NCBI RefSeq assembly: GCF_014204915.1
Contig: NZ_JACHMH010000001.1
Coordinates: forward strand, 9,337,501-9,401,500
Origin: Crossiella cryophila
GTDB taxonomy: Bacteria; Actinomycetota; Actinomycetes; Mycobacteriales; Pseudonocardiaceae
Direction: 5' to 3'
DNA length: 64,000 nucleotides
In this document: piece by piece, positions 17,233 through 26,204 of the stretch
Layout: every line of letters begins with the position of its first letter
Position numbering within the stretch: position 1 is the stretch's first letter
The notes under the pieces: model-generated
The model's database searches: none
Seen by the model: only the letters and a program-made list of their open reading frames with translations
Told to the model about the DNA's origin: nothing
Program-made: the position numbers and the translations under genes

Positions 17233-18063
17233 GTGCCCGAGGGCGACACCGTCTTCCTGGCCGCGAAACGCCTGCACGAGGCCCTGCGCGGGCAGCGGCT
17301 CACCCGTGGCGAGCTGCGCCATCCCGACCTCGCCGCGGCCGATCTGGCCGGTCGCACGGTGTGCTCGGTGCGCCCGGTCGGCAAGCACCTGCTGTTCCGC
17401 CTGGACGACGAGCACACGCTGCACAGCCACTTCCGGATGGACGGCAGCTGGCACCTCTACCGCCCCGGCGAACGCTGGCGCGGCCCGGCCCACCAGATCC
17501 GCGCCCTGCTGAGCACGGCCGAGCGGGTGGCGGTCGGCTTCCGCCTGCACGATCTGGCCCTGCTGCCCACCGCCGAGGAACACACCCTGATCGGCCATCT
17601 CGGCCCCGACCTGCTGTCCCCGGACTGGGACGGCGCGCTGGAGGACGAGGCGGTCCGCCGCCTCGCCGCCGACCCCGCCCGCGAACTGGGCACGGCCCTG
17701 CTCGACCAGTCGGTCATGGCAGGCGTCGGCAACATCTACAAGACCGAGGCGTGCTTCCTGCTCGGCGTCTCCCCCTTCTCCCCGGTCGGCGCGGTGGACC
17801 CGCGGGCCGCGGTCCGGCTGTGCCGCCGCCTGCTCGACCGGAACAAGCTGCACCCCGAGCAGTCCACCACCGGTCATACCGGTGGGCGCAAGCACTGGGT
17901 GTTCGAGCGCGGCCGGGCGGGCTGCCTGCGCTGCGGCGGCCCGGTGCGGGTGGGCGAGCAGCTCAGCTACGGGATGCCGCGAGTCACCTACCACTGTCCT
18001 GGCTGCCAGCCTGATGCCACACTGGAGGCAGTCGACCCCGAGCTGGAGGGAGGGAGCCCGTGA
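17233..18063 (+). CDS. nei2: Fpg/Nei-type DNA glycosylase-AP lyase (Nei2-like)
   Basis: This 276-residue enzyme begins PEGDTVFLAAKRL, with the catalytic Pro2 and Glu3 of endonuclease VIII. GKHLLFRL carries the conserved beta-clamp lysine near residue 51. GVGNIYKTEACFLLGVSP is the helix-two-turns-helix, and the C-terminal zinc finger has CLRCGG and CPGCQ. It excises oxidised pyrimidines and cleaves the abasic site. GTG 17233 is adjacent to the preceding TAG, and the invariant Pro2 confirms the start. Confidence 0.88.
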   Translation: MPEGDTVFLAAKRLHEALRGQRLTRGELRHPDLAAADLAGRTVCSVRPVGKHLLFRLDDEHTLHSHFRMDGSWHLYRPGERWRGPAHQIRALLSTAERVAVGFRLHDLALLPTAEEHTLIGHLGPDLLSPDWDGALEDEAVRRLAADPARELGTALLDQSVMAGVGNIYKTEACFLLGVSPFSPVGAVDPRAAVRLCRRLLDRNKLHPEQSTTGHTGGRKHWVFERGRAGCLRCGGPVRVGEQLSYGMPRVTYHCPGCQPDATLEAVDPELEGGSP

Positions 18064-18641
18064 GTGTCGCGTTCGTCCGCCATGTCGGTCCGTGGACCAT
18101 CGAGGACATCGAGGCCCTTCCCGACAACGGCAACCACACTCGCTACGAGCTGCTCACGCCCGGAGTCCTCACGGTGAGTCCCGCCCCGGGCACCCGGCAC
18201 CAGCGCGCCTCCCGCGCCCTGGCCAACCTGCTGGAGACCGCCGCCGCGCAGGCGGGCGCGGACGTGGAGATCCTCGAAGCGGTCAACGTGGTCATCCCCG
18301 GCGGACGGCTCGCCGTCCCGGACATCGTGGTGGTCAACGGCGACTACGCGGACACCGACCCGGCCCGCTACCCGGCCACCGAGGTCCGCGCCGTGGTGGA
18401 GATCGTCAGCCCGTCCACCCACCCGCAGGACCGGATCATCAAACCGCAGCTCTACGCCGAAGCGGGCATCCCGGTCTACTGGCGGCTGGAACTGGAACGC
18501 TCCCCGCACCTGATCACCTCGGAGTTGCGGCGCGGGCAGTACACGCACACGCTGACCGCCTTCGCCGGCAGTCAGACCACGATCTCCCGCCCGTTCCCGC
18601 TCACCCTGGACCCGGCCGAACTGGTGCTGCGCGGCCGCTGA
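18060..18641 (+). CDS. Uma2-family (DUF820) putative restriction endonuclease-fold protein
   Basis: This 193-residue protein has a PD-(D/E)XK-like core with RLAVPDIVVVNGDY and AVVEIVSPSTHPQDRIIKPQLYAEAGIPVYWRL, which define the Uma2/DUF820 family. These proteins are numerous in actinomycetes and cyanobacteria and their biological role is unclear. The canonical catalytic Lys after the Glu strand is replaced, as usual in the family, so nuclease activity is uncertain. The GTG start overlaps the glycosylase stop by four bases. Confidence 0.8.
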   Translation: MSVAFVRHVGPWTIEDIEALPDNGNHTRYELLTPGVLTVSPAPGTRHQRASRALANLLETAAAQAGADVEILEAVNVVIPGGRLAVPDIVVVNGDYADTDPARYPATEVRAVVEIVSPSTHPQDRIIKPQLYAEAGIPVYWRLELERSPHLITSELRRGQYTHTLTAFAGSQTTISRPFPLTLDPAELVLRGR

Positions 18642-18703
18642 GCCCGCCCCGCCGCCCGCGCCGGGCCGCCGGGTAACTGCCCTCGCCGCCGTCCGGCCCG
18701 CGG

Positions 18704-20176
18704 CTACTGGCCGTCCTGCTCCCGACCGCGCTGGTCCTGGCCGGCGCCCGGCTGCTGTTCCCGATCAGCCTGCTCCCGGCCGGCCTGCTCCCGGCCACGC
18801 GGGTTCCGGCCCGCGGCTTGCGTCCGCGCCGTGCCGTGGGTGAGCCCGCGCAACCAGCGCAACAGCGGGTGCAGCACCACGATGATGATCGTGCCCCAGG
18901 CGATCCCGGCCAGCGGCACATCGCCGACGCTGAGCGTCAGGTTGCCGATCCCGGCGACCAGCGCGCCGCCGCCGACCATCAGGTTCACCGGATCGGACAG
19001 GTCGATCTTGGCGTCCAGCCAGATCCGGATGCCGACCAGCCCGATCATGCCGTACAGCATCAGGCTCGCCCCGGAGATCACCCCCGGCGGCACGGTGTTG
19101 ATCATCGCCCCGAGCTTCGGCGAGAACGAGAGCAGGATCGCCACCAGCGCGGCCACCACGTGCGCGGCCGTGGAGTACACCCGGGTCGCGGTCATCACGC
19201 CGATGTTCTCCGCGTAGGTCGTGGTGCCCATCCCGCCGCCGGTGCCCGCGAGCACGGTGGCCAGCCCGTTGCCGATCAGCACGTCACCCGCGCTGCCGTC
19301 CAGGTCCCGGCGGGTCACCGCGGCCACCGCCTTGAGGTGACCGACGTTCTCCGCGATCAGCACCACCACCGCTGGCAGCACCGCGATCACCAGCGCGGGC
19401 CGGATCTCCGGGGTCTGGAAGGCCGGCAGACCGAACCACGGCGCGGTCAGCACATCGCGCAGCCGGATCGGGTCCAGCTCCCCGTTGAAGGCGGCCAGCA
19501 GCCAGCCGACCAGCACCCCGACCAGCACCGCGGTGCGGGAGAGCGTGCCACGCAGCACCACGCCGACGAACAGGATGACCAGGAAGGTCGGCACCGCCAG
19601 CCCGGCCTGCTTCTCGAAGTCCTGCGCCGCGGTCCGGGCCAGGTTCAGCCCGATGATGATCACCACCGCGCCGGTCACCACCGGCGGCATCAGCGATTCC
19701 AGCAGCCGCGCGCCCAGCGCCTTGACCGCGATGCCGATGACCAGCATCAGCGCCCCGGCGACCAGCACCGCGCCCACCCGCGCCGCCATCGGCACGTTCT
19801 GCTGCATCGCCGCGGTCAACGGCGCCAGGAACGCGAAGGAGGAGCCCAGGTAACTGGGCATTCGATTACGGGTGATCAGCAGGAACAGCAGCGTGCCGAG
19901 CCCGGAGAAGAACAAAGTCGTCGTCGGTGGAAAACCGGTCAGCAACGGCACCAACATGGTCGCGGCGAACATCACCATGACGTGCTGGACGCCAAAGCCG
20001 ATGGTCAGGAACCAGTTGAGCCGCTCCTCCGGCGCCACCATGGCACCGTCTTGTACCCGACGGCCATCGCCGTGCAGGGCCCACAGCGCCACGATCCCCT
20101 CCCAGCGCTCCCGTTCGTGCGGGGGATACTGCCACGCGACGTACAGGGAATGGTCGAACAGACGCGCCGATATCAC
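18704..20176 (-). CDS. NCS2 nucleobase:cation symporter (uracil/xanthine permease)
   Basis: The protein of about 490 residues has fourteen-helix NCS2 features: a TIGFGVQHVMVMFAATML first segment, the MPSYLGSSFAFLAP stretch and the family signature around VGIRIWLDAKID. It should import uracil or xanthine. The start is uncertain. GTG 20176 is used here, keeping the conserved ALHGDGR segment. The longer TTG start at 20224 depends on a GGGGAG that is part of the upstream terminator stem. The C-terminus is an unusual hydrophilic tail of about 40 residues built from repeats of REQ(A/Q)GR-type units. It reads toward the Uma2 gene end. Confidence 0.82.
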   Translation of the reverse strand: MISARLFDHSLYVAWQYPPHERERWEGIVALWALHGDGRRVQDGAMVAPEERLNWFLTIGFGVQHVMVMFAATMLVPLLTGFPPTTTLFFSGLGTLLFLLITRNRMPSYLGSSFAFLAPLTAAMQQNVPMAARVGAVLVAGALMLVIGIAVKALGARLLESLMPPVVTGAVVIIIGLNLARTAAQDFEKQAGLAVPTFLVILFVGVVLRGTLSRTAVLVGVLVGWLLAAFNGELDPIRLRDVLTAPWFGLPAFQTPEIRPALVIAVLPAVVVLIAENVGHLKAVAAVTRRDLDGSAGDVLIGNGLATVLAGTGGGMGTTTYAENIGVMTATRVYSTAAHVVAALVAILLSFSPKLGAMINTVPPGVISGASLMLYGMIGLVGIRIWLDAKIDLSDPVNLMVGGGALVAGIGNLTLSVGDVPLAGIAWGTIIIVVLHPLLRWLRGLTHGTARTQAAGRNPRGREQAGREQADREQQPGAGQDQRGREQDGQ

Positions 20177-20228
20177 ACGTTTGCACGAAACATTTCTCAG
20201 CAGTCCCGCTTTTCGGCGGAACAAAACT

Positions 20229-20253
20229 ACTCCCCGTGAGGCCCACGGGGAGT
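20229..20253 (-). terminator. Rho-independent terminator of the clgR-pspA-pspM operon
   Basis: ACTCCCCGTG pairs perfectly with CACGGGGAGT around a five-base loop. On the minus strand the stem is followed by AGTTTTG. It sits 14 bases after the pspM stop and ends the psp operon before the permease gene. Confidence 0.75.
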
Positions 20254-20266
20254 CCGTGCCACCAGC

Positions 20267-21064
20267 TCAGAACCGGCCGCCCGCCAGTTCGCGTAACGCG
20301 GCGGCCAGTCCGGCGAGGTGGTCGGTGGCATCCTCCAGCGCCTGTCGCGGCGCGGCCGTGCTGCTCGCCGCGACCGCTCGTCCCGCGGTGGCGACCAGCC
20401 CGCAGTAGCCGTCGACTCCCTCGTCCAGTTCGGTGCGCAGCCGGCGGACCTCATCGGAGAGATGACCGCGCTCCAGCGCGGGCGCGGTGTCCCGCGCGAG
20501 TTCCACCGCCCGGAGTTGCTGCCCCACCGCGCGCACCGCCGAGGCGGCCTCCGCGGCGGTGGCCCTGGAGTACTCGACCGTCTCCAGCGACAGCGGCGCG
20601 AGGCCGTTGTGCGGAGCGGACAGCTGACGCAGCAACTGATCCAGCGTCGACTCGGCCGCGGCCAGTCGCTGCAGGGGTTCCCGCGCCATCGAGGAGGACG
20701 GGGGCAGCGGCGGTGGCGGCGGCGCGGCGGGCGCGGGCAGCGGCGTCCGGTACAGCCGGATCGACCGCAGCCCGGAACTCACCGCCCCGACCAGCGAGAC
20801 CACCGCCACCGAGCCGAAACCGGCCTCGGTCCACTCGAGCGCGGCCGGGTTGCTGCCGATGAAGAACGCGATCGTGCCGGTGATCGCCGCCGCGGTGCTG
20901 GAGACGGTCAGCGTGCGGGTTGCCCGCCGCCGGCGCCGCAACAGCTTGGCGCGCGGGTCCTGCCACGCGGCGAGCTTGCGCCGCACCTTGTCCATCGGTC
21001 CACTGAGCTGCTGGCTGACCAGCTGCCCGACCTGACGGCGCAGCTCGTCCCGTGGCGACGTCAC
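20267..21064 (-). CDS. pspM: PspM-like membrane partner of PspA
   Basis: This 265-residue protein has a basic N-terminus, two membrane helices (about residues 48-68 and 78-97), and an Ala-rich, likely coiled-coil C-terminal half. In position and layout it matches mycobacterial PspM (Rv2743c), which binds PspA and reports envelope stress. Direct sequence similarity cannot be measured here. GTG 21064 starts eight bases after the pspA stop. No pspN homologue follows. A terminator closes the operon instead. Confidence 0.7.
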   Translation of the reverse strand: MTSPRDELRRQVGQLVSQQLSGPMDKVRRKLAAWQDPRAKLLRRRRRATRTLTVSSTAAAITGTIAFFIGSNPAALEWTEAGFGSVAVVSLVGAVSSGLRSIRLYRTPLPAPAAPPPPPLPPSSSMAREPLQRLAAAESTLDQLLRQLSAPHNGLAPLSLETVEYSRATAAEAASAVRAVGQQLRAVELARDTAPALERGHLSDEVRRLRTELDEGVDGYCGLVATAGRAVAASSTAAPRQALEDATDHLAGLAAALRELAGGRF

Positions 21065-21072
21065 CGGCTACC

Positions 21073-21897
21073 TCACGCCTGGCCCTGCGGGTTCTGGTAC
21101 GGGGCGGTCTGCTGCTGCGGGGCAGGTGCCGGCGCTGCCGCCTGCTGCCCCGACGTGACCTCACCCGCGACCGGACCGCCCCGCATGGAGGCCCGCAGCT
21201 GCTCCAGCCGGGAGGCGCCAGCCATGTCCACAGTGGACTGCTGCACCTCCAGCATCCGGCCCTGGATGGAGTTCTGCGCCAGCTCGGCCGAACCCAGCGC
21301 GGTCGCGTAGCGGCGCTCGATCTTCTCGCGCACCTCTTCCAGCGACGGCGTGTTGCTCGGCGCGGCCAGCTCGGTCATCTGCCGGAGCGAGCTGGACACC
21401 TGCTCCTGCATCTTCGCCTGCTCCAGCTGGCTGAGCAGCTTGGTGCGCTCGGCGATCTTCTGCTGGAGCACCATGGCGTTGCGCTCCACGGCCTGCTTGG
21501 CCTGGCCCGCGGCGCCGATCGCCTGGTCGTGCATGCCCTTGAGGTCCTCCACCGACTGCTCGGCGGTGACGAGCTGGGTGGCGAACGCCTGGGCGGTGTC
21601 CTCGTATTCCTGTGCCCTCTTCAGGTCACCGGCGGCGCGGGCCTGGTCCGCGAGGACCAATGCCTGCCGCGCGGAAGCCTGCAGCTTCTCGACCTCACCC
21701 AACTGGCGGTTCAGCTTCATCTCCAGCTGGCGCTGGTTGCCGATGACCGCCGCGGCCTGCTGGGACAGGGCCTGGTGCTGACGCTGCGCTTCCTCGATGG
21801 CCTGCTGAATCTGCACCTTCGGGTCGGCGTGCTCGTCGATCTTCGACGAGAATGCCGCCATCAGGTACTTCCAGAACTTCACGAACGCGTTGGCCAT
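21073..21897 (-). CDS. pspA: Phage shock protein A (PspA/IM30 family)
   Basis: This 274-residue, nearly all-helical protein carries the PspA pattern: an N-terminal amphipathic helix ([19 protein letters not shown]), [18 protein letters not shown], and long coiled coils through residue 215. The C-terminal tail is Gln/Pro/Ala-rich and disordered. It assembles on stressed membranes and in mycobacteria also restrains ClgR. ATG 21897 is supported by a close GGAGGAG and by the conserved N-terminal helix. The longer frame to 21939 is not used. Confidence 0.93.
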   Translation of the reverse strand: MANAFVKFWKYLMAAFSSKIDEHADPKVQIQQAIEEAQRQHQALSQQAAAVIGNQRQLEMKLNRQLGEVEKLQASARQALVLADQARAAGDLKRAQEYEDTAQAFATQLVTAEQSVEDLKGMHDQAIGAAGQAKQAVERNAMVLQQKIAERTKLLSQLEQAKMQEQVSSSLRQMTELAAPSNTPSLEEVREKIERRYATALGSAELAQNSIQGRMLEVQQSTVDMAGASRLEQLRASMRGGPVAGEVTSGQQAAAPAPAPQQQTAPYQNPQGQA

Positions 21898-22182
21898 CTC
21901 CTCCGCCTGCCTTCTCCGTGCGACCCGTCCCCCACACACAGGAGGTGACCGGCGCTCAACCCAGTGCTGGTGCCCATCGTGTCAGGTACCGCCACGCCGT
22001 TCCACTGACCCCCGCGGAAGTCAGGGTCCTCCCTGATCAAGTCAAGGGTCAGCCGGAGCCGACCCGGAACCTGGGGCCTACGCCTTTTATACCCTTGTTC
22101 GAAAGGGCGCCGGTCCGAGTCCGCGCAAATGAGACCGCCAGGCTGAGACGGATCTCAGCCTGGCGGATGACTCGGACGGCGT

Positions 22183-22638
22183 TCAGGCCGCGACCACGAC
22201 CCCGGCCGCGACATGCGGTCCGCCGATCGGGCTGTTGAGCTGGTGCCGCAGCAGCGGTTGCAGCCGCAGCTCGGCCAGGTCCTCGCCGAGGGCGGGGGCC
22301 ACCAGCCGACCACCACCGAAGCCGGACTCGCCCGCGCCTGCCCGGCTGGGCGTGCGGGTGGCGGCCTCGACGGTGTCCGGCACCGTGTCTGGCACGGTGA
22401 ACTCGCCGAGGCGGACATCCGCGGCGACCTCACCCAGCAGGGCGGACAGGGGTAAGTCGAGTGCCTCGCAGATCGAGGCGAGCAGCTCGCTGGACGCTTC
22501 CTTGCGCCCGCGTTCCACTTCGGAGAGGTAGCCGAGGCTCACCCGCGCGAGCCGGGACACCTCGCGAAGCGTCCGACGTTGGGCGGTGCGGGTACGGCGC
22601 AGCCGCTCGCCGATCGCCTCACGCAGCAGCACGGTCAT
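22183..22638 (-). CDS. clgR: ClgR-type XRE-family transcriptional activator
   Basis: This 151-residue protein has an XRE helix-turn-helix (about residues 12-66: [37 protein letters not shown]) identical in plan to ClgR, which activates clp protease and psp genes. A linker and a C-terminal GVVVAA end follow. A terminal -AA is the kind of tail recognised by ClpP in Streptomyces ClgR. ATG 22638 follows AAAGGAGG at seven bases. A ClgR-type box lies upstream, so autoregulation is likely. A gap of about 285 bases to pspA holds no gene, and I infer that pspA may have its own promoter. Confidence 0.9.
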   Translation of the reverse strand: MTVLLREAIGERLRRTRTAQRRTLREVSRLARVSLGYLSEVERGRKEASSELLASICEALDLPLSALLGEVAADVRLGEFTVPDTVPDTVEAATRTPSRAGAGESGFGGGRLVAPALGEDLAELRLQPLLRHQLNSPIGGPHVAAGVVVAA

Positions 22639-22715
22639 CGCGTGCCTCCTTTCGGCCAGGCCCGTGAAGCCCACGGTACCGAGCGCGACGGTCGCTCAGT
22701 GGCGATCACAGGGAT

Positions 22716-22733
22716 ACTTCGCCAAGAGCGAAC
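22716..22733. promoter_or_regulatory. ClgR-type operator
   Basis: ACTTCGCCAAGAGCGAAC matches the corynebacterial ClgR consensus WNNWCGCYNANRGCGWWS, as I recall it, at every fixed position. It lies 78 bases before the clgR start and just after the cinA stop. Autoregulation of the stress operon is predicted. Confidence 0.65.
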
Positions 22734-22749
22734 GGAGTTCCTCCGCCGA

Positions 22750-23241
22750 TCATTCCCGGCCGAGGGCCCCGAGCGCATCCTGGAGTAACTCCAGGGCGCC
22801 CAGCACTGCGCCCGCGCGTACCGCGGCCCGGTCCCCGGTCAGGGTGAGCGTGCGCATCGTCACATCGTCCGGACCGGCCAGTCCGAGGTAGACCACGCCC
22901 GGCTCGACCCCGTCCTGCGGGTCCGGCCCGGCCACACCGGTCAGCCCCAGCCCCCAGCTCGCCGCACAGCGCTCGCGGGCGCCGGTGGCCAGCTGGACGG
23001 CCACCTCGGGATGCACCGCGCCGCGCGCGGCCAGCAGCCCCGAGGAGACCCCGGCCAGGGTGTGCTTGAGATCGGTCGCGTAGACCACCAGTCCGCCACG
23101 CAGCACCGCGCTGGCGCCCGGCACGGTGGCGATGGTCGCGCTGACCAGCCCAGCGGTCAGCGATTCGGCGGTGGCCACGGTCTGCCCACGCGCCCGCAGC
23201 GCGCCGACCAGCGCGGCCGCCAGTTCCCCGGCCTCGCTCAC
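22750..23241 (-). CDS. pncC: CinA C-terminal-type nicotinamide-nucleotide amidase (PncC)
   Basis: This 163-residue protein is the stand-alone CinA C-terminal domain: TVATAESLTAGLVSATIATVPGAS near residue 25, GGLVVYATDLKHTLAGV, and LGLTGVAGPDPQDGVEPGVVYLG. The domain deamidates NMN to nicotinic acid mononucleotide for NAD salvage. GTG 23241 overlaps the pgsA stop (GTGA). It is the last gene of the coupled rimO-pgsA-pncC set, immediately before the ClgR box. Confidence 0.88.
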   Translation of the reverse strand: MSEAGELAAALVGALRARGQTVATAESLTAGLVSATIATVPGASAVLRGGLVVYATDLKHTLAGVSSGLLAARGAVHPEVAVQLATGARERCAASWGLGLTGVAGPDPQDGVEPGVVYLGLAGPDDVTMRTLTLTGDRAAVRAGAVLGALELLQDALGALGRE

Positions 23242-23846
23242 CGACCGGCCCGGAGCCGGACCGCCTGCACCACGTAGTCGACCGCGGTGCCCACGGTCAG
23301 CACCAGCGCCAGGCCCATCATGATCCACAGCAGCGGCCCGAACGCCTCGGGCAGCGGCAGCACGTACAGCCCGATCGCCACCACCTGGGCCAGCGTCTTG
23401 GCCTTGCCACCGCGGCTGGCCGGGATCACGCCGAAGCGGATCACCCAGAAGCGCAGCACGGTGATGCCCAGTTCCCTGGCCAGGATGACGATGGTGACCC
23501 ACCATGGCAGGTCGCCGAGCACGCTCAGCCCGATCAGCGCGGCGCCGGTGAGCGTCTTGTCCGCGATCGGGTCGGCGATCTTGCCGAAGTCGGTGACCAG
23601 GCCGTGCTTGCGGGCCAGCACCCCGTCGATGCGGTCGGTGATGGCGGCCAGCGCGAAGATCCCCCAGGCCACCCAGCGCCAGCCGGCCTCGTGCCCGCCC
23701 CCGGCGAAGAGGGCGACCACGAACACCGGGACCAGCACCAGCCGGGAGATGGTCAGCAGGTTGGCGATGTTGAGGATCGGGACGGCGGGCAGTGCCCGGT
23801 CCGCCAGGTGGTCCCCGCGGTCAGCTCCCTGACCGCCAGAACTCAC
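23238..23846 (-). CDS. pgsA: CDP-diacylglycerol-glycerol-3-phosphate phosphatidyltransferase family protein (PgsA)
   Basis: This 202-residue membrane enzyme has about five helices and the complete CDP-alcohol phosphatidyltransferase motif D-x2-DG-x2-AR-x8-G-x3-D-x3-D ([26 protein letters not shown]). It probably makes phosphatidylglycerol phosphate, or a related phosphatidyl-alcohol, for the membrane. GTG 23846 overlaps the rimO stop (GTGA), which decides the start. The neighbourhood with clgR and pspA matches mycobacterial pgsA3. Confidence 0.9.
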   Translation of the reverse strand: MSSGGQGADRGDHLADRALPAVPILNIANLLTISRLVLVPVFVVALFAGGGHEAGWRWVAWGIFALAAITDRIDGVLARKHGLVTDFGKIADPIADKTLTGAALIGLSVLGDLPWWVTIVILARELGITVLRFWVIRFGVIPASRGGKAKTLAQVVAIGLYVLPLPEAFGPLLWIMMGLALVLTVGTAVDYVVQAVRLRAGR

Positions 23847-25288
23847 GTCCCGCTCCGCGGCAGGACCTCGATCTGCTCGACCACCAGGTCCACCCCCTCG
23901 GCCGCGATGACCCGGCACCGCACCAGGTCGCCGATCTTGAGTCCCTCGGGTTCGTGCACCACGCACTCGCCGTCGACCTCCGGCGCCTGGTGCGCGGCCC
24001 GGCCGGAGCAGTGCATCTCCTCGGTCTCCTCGTGCTCGATGAGCACCACGACCTCGTCGCCGACCCGGTCCTCCGCACGCTGCGCGATCAGCTCGTCGAC
24101 CAGCTGGGAGACCCGGTGCACCCGCTCGCCGACCACGTCCGGGTCGACCTTGTCGGCCAGGTGCTCGGCCTCGGTGCCGTCCTCGTCGGAGTAGCCGAAC
24201 ACGCCGACCGCGTCCAGCTGGGCCTCGGTGAGGAAGCGCTCCAGCTCGGCCAGGTCCTCCTCGGTCTCACCGGGGAAGCCGACGATCACGTTGGTGCGGA
24301 TGCCTGCGCTGGGGGACAGCGCGCGGATCTGCTTGACCAGGTCCAGGAAGGACTCGGTGGAGCCGAAGCGGCGCATCCGGCGCAGCACCGACTCGCTGGA
24401 GTGCTGGAAGGAGAGGTCGAAGTAGTCGGCCACCCCCGGGGTGGTGGCGATGGCCTTGACCAGGCCGGGCCGGGTCTCGGCTGGCTGCAGGTAGGACACC
24501 CGCACCCGGTCGATGCCGGGCACCGCGGCCAGCCGCGGCAGCAGCGCCTCCAGCGCGCGCACGTCGCCGAGGTCCTTGCCGTAGGAGGTGGAGTTCTCGC
24601 TGACCAGGAAGACCTCGCGGGCGCCGTTCTGGGCCAGCCAGGCGGCCTCGCCCAGGATCTCCTCGGCGGTGCGGGAGACGAAGGCGCCGCGGAAGGACGG
24701 GATGGCGCAGAAGGTGCAGCGCCGGTCGCAGCCGGAAGCGATCTTGAGCGCGGCCACCGGTGCGTTGTCCAGCCGGCGGCGCTGCACGTTGGTGGGCAGC
24801 CAGCCGTGGCCGGGCACGGACAGGTTGTCCGCGGCCTGCGGGCGCCGCACCGGGGTGATCGGCAGCAGCGTGCGCCGGTCCACCGGGGTGTGCGACTCGA
24901 CGCTGCGCCCGGCGACCACGTCGTCCAGCCGCGCGGCCAGGTCCGGGTAGTGGTCGAAGCCCAGCACCGCGCTGGCCTCGGGCAGCTGGTCGGCCAGCTC
25001 CTTGCCGTAACGCTCGGCGAAGCAGCCCACCGCCACGACCTTGGCCCCGGTGTCGGAGGCGGCCAGCAGCATGTCGATGGAGTCCTTCTTGGCGCCCTCG
25101 ACGAAACCGCAGGTGTTCACCACGATCACGTCGGCGTCCTCGGCCCCGCCGTCGGCCTCGGCGCCGGTGTCGACCAGATCCCAGCCACCGGAGGTCAGCC
25201 GGCCGGCGAGTTCCTCGGAGTCGACTTCGTTGCGCGCGCAGCCGAGGGTGAGCAACGCGACCCGGCGGGAGGTGGACGGTGAAGACAC
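23843..25288 (-). CDS. rimO: Ribosomal protein S12 methylthiotransferase RimO
   Basis: This 481-residue radical-SAM enzyme has the N-terminal UPF0004 domain with three iron-sulfur cysteines (C17, C60, C89) and the radical cluster motif C187-DRR-C191-TF-C194. A C-terminal TRAM domain is present from about residue 410. RimO attaches methylthio to the conserved Asp of ribosomal protein S12. RimO is preferred to MiaB because of the [13 protein letters not shown] start and [18 protein letters not shown]. It heads the coupled rimO-pgsA-pncC operon. GTG 25288 gives the usual length. Confidence 0.93.
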   Translation of the reverse strand: MSSPSTSRRVALLTLGCARNEVDSEELAGRLTSGGWDLVDTGAEADGGAEDADVIVVNTCGFVEGAKKDSIDMLLAASDTGAKVVAVGCFAERYGKELADQLPEASAVLGFDHYPDLAARLDDVVAGRSVESHTPVDRRTLLPITPVRRPQAADNLSVPGHGWLPTNVQRRRLDNAPVAALKIASGCDRRCTFCAIPSFRGAFVSRTAEEILGEAAWLAQNGAREVFLVSENSTSYGKDLGDVRALEALLPRLAAVPGIDRVRVSYLQPAETRPGLVKAIATTPGVADYFDLSFQHSSESVLRRMRRFGSTESFLDLVKQIRALSPSAGIRTNVIVGFPGETEEDLAELERFLTEAQLDAVGVFGYSDEDGTEAEHLADKVDPDVVGERVHRVSQLVDELIAQRAEDRVGDEVVVLIEHEETEEMHCSGRAAHQAPEVDGECVVHEPEGLKIGDLVRCRVIAAEGVDLVVEQIEVLPRSGT

Positions 25289-25681
25289 GTCGATCAGGGT
25301 AACCGTCGTCCACCATGATCAATTCCACGGCGTCACCCCGTGGCGGCGCGGGCGGCGGGGCCGGAGTTCGACCCGGGGCCGAGGTTGCCTCGATCGGGTG
25401 GCGAAACCGGCGAACACCACCGGTCCGACTGAACCTCGGTGTCCGGTTCCGCCGCCGGCCCCCGGCTCCGGCTGAGCGGAAGAAGTAGCCGCGCCTTACC
25501 TAGTCGCGCGGAGTCACCGCCCGATCGGCGTTGTCGATCTCCGAGTTGGCCCGGACCTGCCCCGGACCTACCGTCGAGGGCGAAGCGCGGGGCGGCGCGG
25601 AAGGCAAAGTATTGAGAGGAAGAAGACTTGAGGGGAACGGAACGGAGCCTTTCCGCGCCGAAGCGATTACGTTGATCTGTC
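25289..25681. other. Divergent intergenic region between rimO and argA
   Basis: The 393 bases contain no long gene. The last 90 bases carry a stem-loop and a short reading frame listed separately. A smaller dyad CCACGGcgtcacCCCGTGG lies near 25325. The middle (25350-25560) shows nothing I recognise, apart from a TTACCTAG word near 25497. Confidence 0.5.
25594..25659 (+). promoter_or_regulatory. Candidate argA leader stem-loop
   Basis: GGCGCGGAAGGC (25594-25605) pairs with GCCTTTCCGCGCC (25647-25659) with one bulged base. The loop of 41 bases is almost pure purine, with no long G+C run. It ends 22 bases before the argA start and would trap the GGAAGG of the small leader frame. It may be an attenuation or coupling structure. 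Confidence 0.35.
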
Positions 25682-25689
25682 GTGAGTGA
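25612..25689 (+). CDS. Possible arginine leader peptide in front of argA (speculative)
   Basis: A TTG at 25612, seven bases after GGAAGG, opens a frame of 25 codons that ends at 25689, eight bases inside argA and in another frame. It begins M-R-G-R-R-L-E-G, and the three arginines use AGA, which should be very rare at this GC content. A short Arg-rich leader overlapping an arginine-pathway gene is the classical layout for attenuation or translational coupling. The purine-rich stretch could equally be accidental. Confidence 0.25.
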   Translation: MRGRRLEGNGTEPFRAEAITLICRE

Positions 25690-26185
25690 CGCGATCACCG
25701 TGCGCCGCGCGCGGACGCGGGACGTGCGGTCCATGAAGGCCCTCGTGGACCTGTACGCGAGCAAGGACATCCTGCTCGAGAAGGACCTGGTGACCCTGTA
25801 TGAGTCGGTGCAGGAGTTCTGGGTCGCCGAACTGGAGGGGTCGCTCGTGGGCTGCGGCGCCCTGCACGTGCTGTGGGAGGACCTGGCCGAGATCCGCACG
25901 GTCGCGGTGGATCCCACCGCCCGGGGCAAGGGCGTCGGCGGCGCGATCGTGCGCCAGCTGGTGGACGTGGCCAACCAGCTGGGGCTGATGCGGATCTTCG
26001 TGCTGACCTTCGAGGAGCATTTCTTCCGGCGGCACGGCTTCGTCGAGATCCAGGGCACCCCGGTGACCGCGGAGATCTACGAGGAGATCCGGCGATCCCC
26101 GGACGCCGGTGTGGCCGAGTTCCTGGACCTGCCCTACGTCAAACCCAACACCCTGGGCAACACCCGGATGCTGCTGGAGCTGTGA
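25682..26185 (+). CDS. argA: Amino-acid N-acetyltransferase (N-acetylglutamate synthase type)
   Basis: This 167-residue protein is a single GNAT domain with EIRTVAVDPTARGKGVGGAIVRQLVD (acetyl-CoA loop RGKGVGG) and FFRRHGFVEI. It resembles the short actinobacterial ArgA (mycobacterial Rv2747), which makes N-acetylglutamate for arginine synthesis without the amino-acid kinase domain of E. coli ArgA. The position between rimO/pgsA and ftsK matches the mycobacterial order as I recall it. The GTG start at 25682 has no clear ribosome site of its own, consistent with coupling to an upstream frame. Confidence 0.8.
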   Translation: MSDAITVRRARTRDVRSMKALVDLYASKDILLEKDLVTLYESVQEFWVAELEGSLVGCGALHVLWEDLAEIRTVAVDPTARGKGVGGAIVRQLVDVANQLGLMRIFVLTFEEHFFRRHGFVEIQGTPVTAEIYEEIRRSPDAGVAEFLDLPYVKPNTLGNTRMLLEL

Positions 26186-26204
26186 TCGGCGAAGGTGATC
26201 ATGA

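Noticed and set aside
20177-20224. TTG start of the NCS2 permease at 20224
   Set aside because: Its apparent ribosome site is one arm of the psp-operon terminator, and the added residues have no family similarity.
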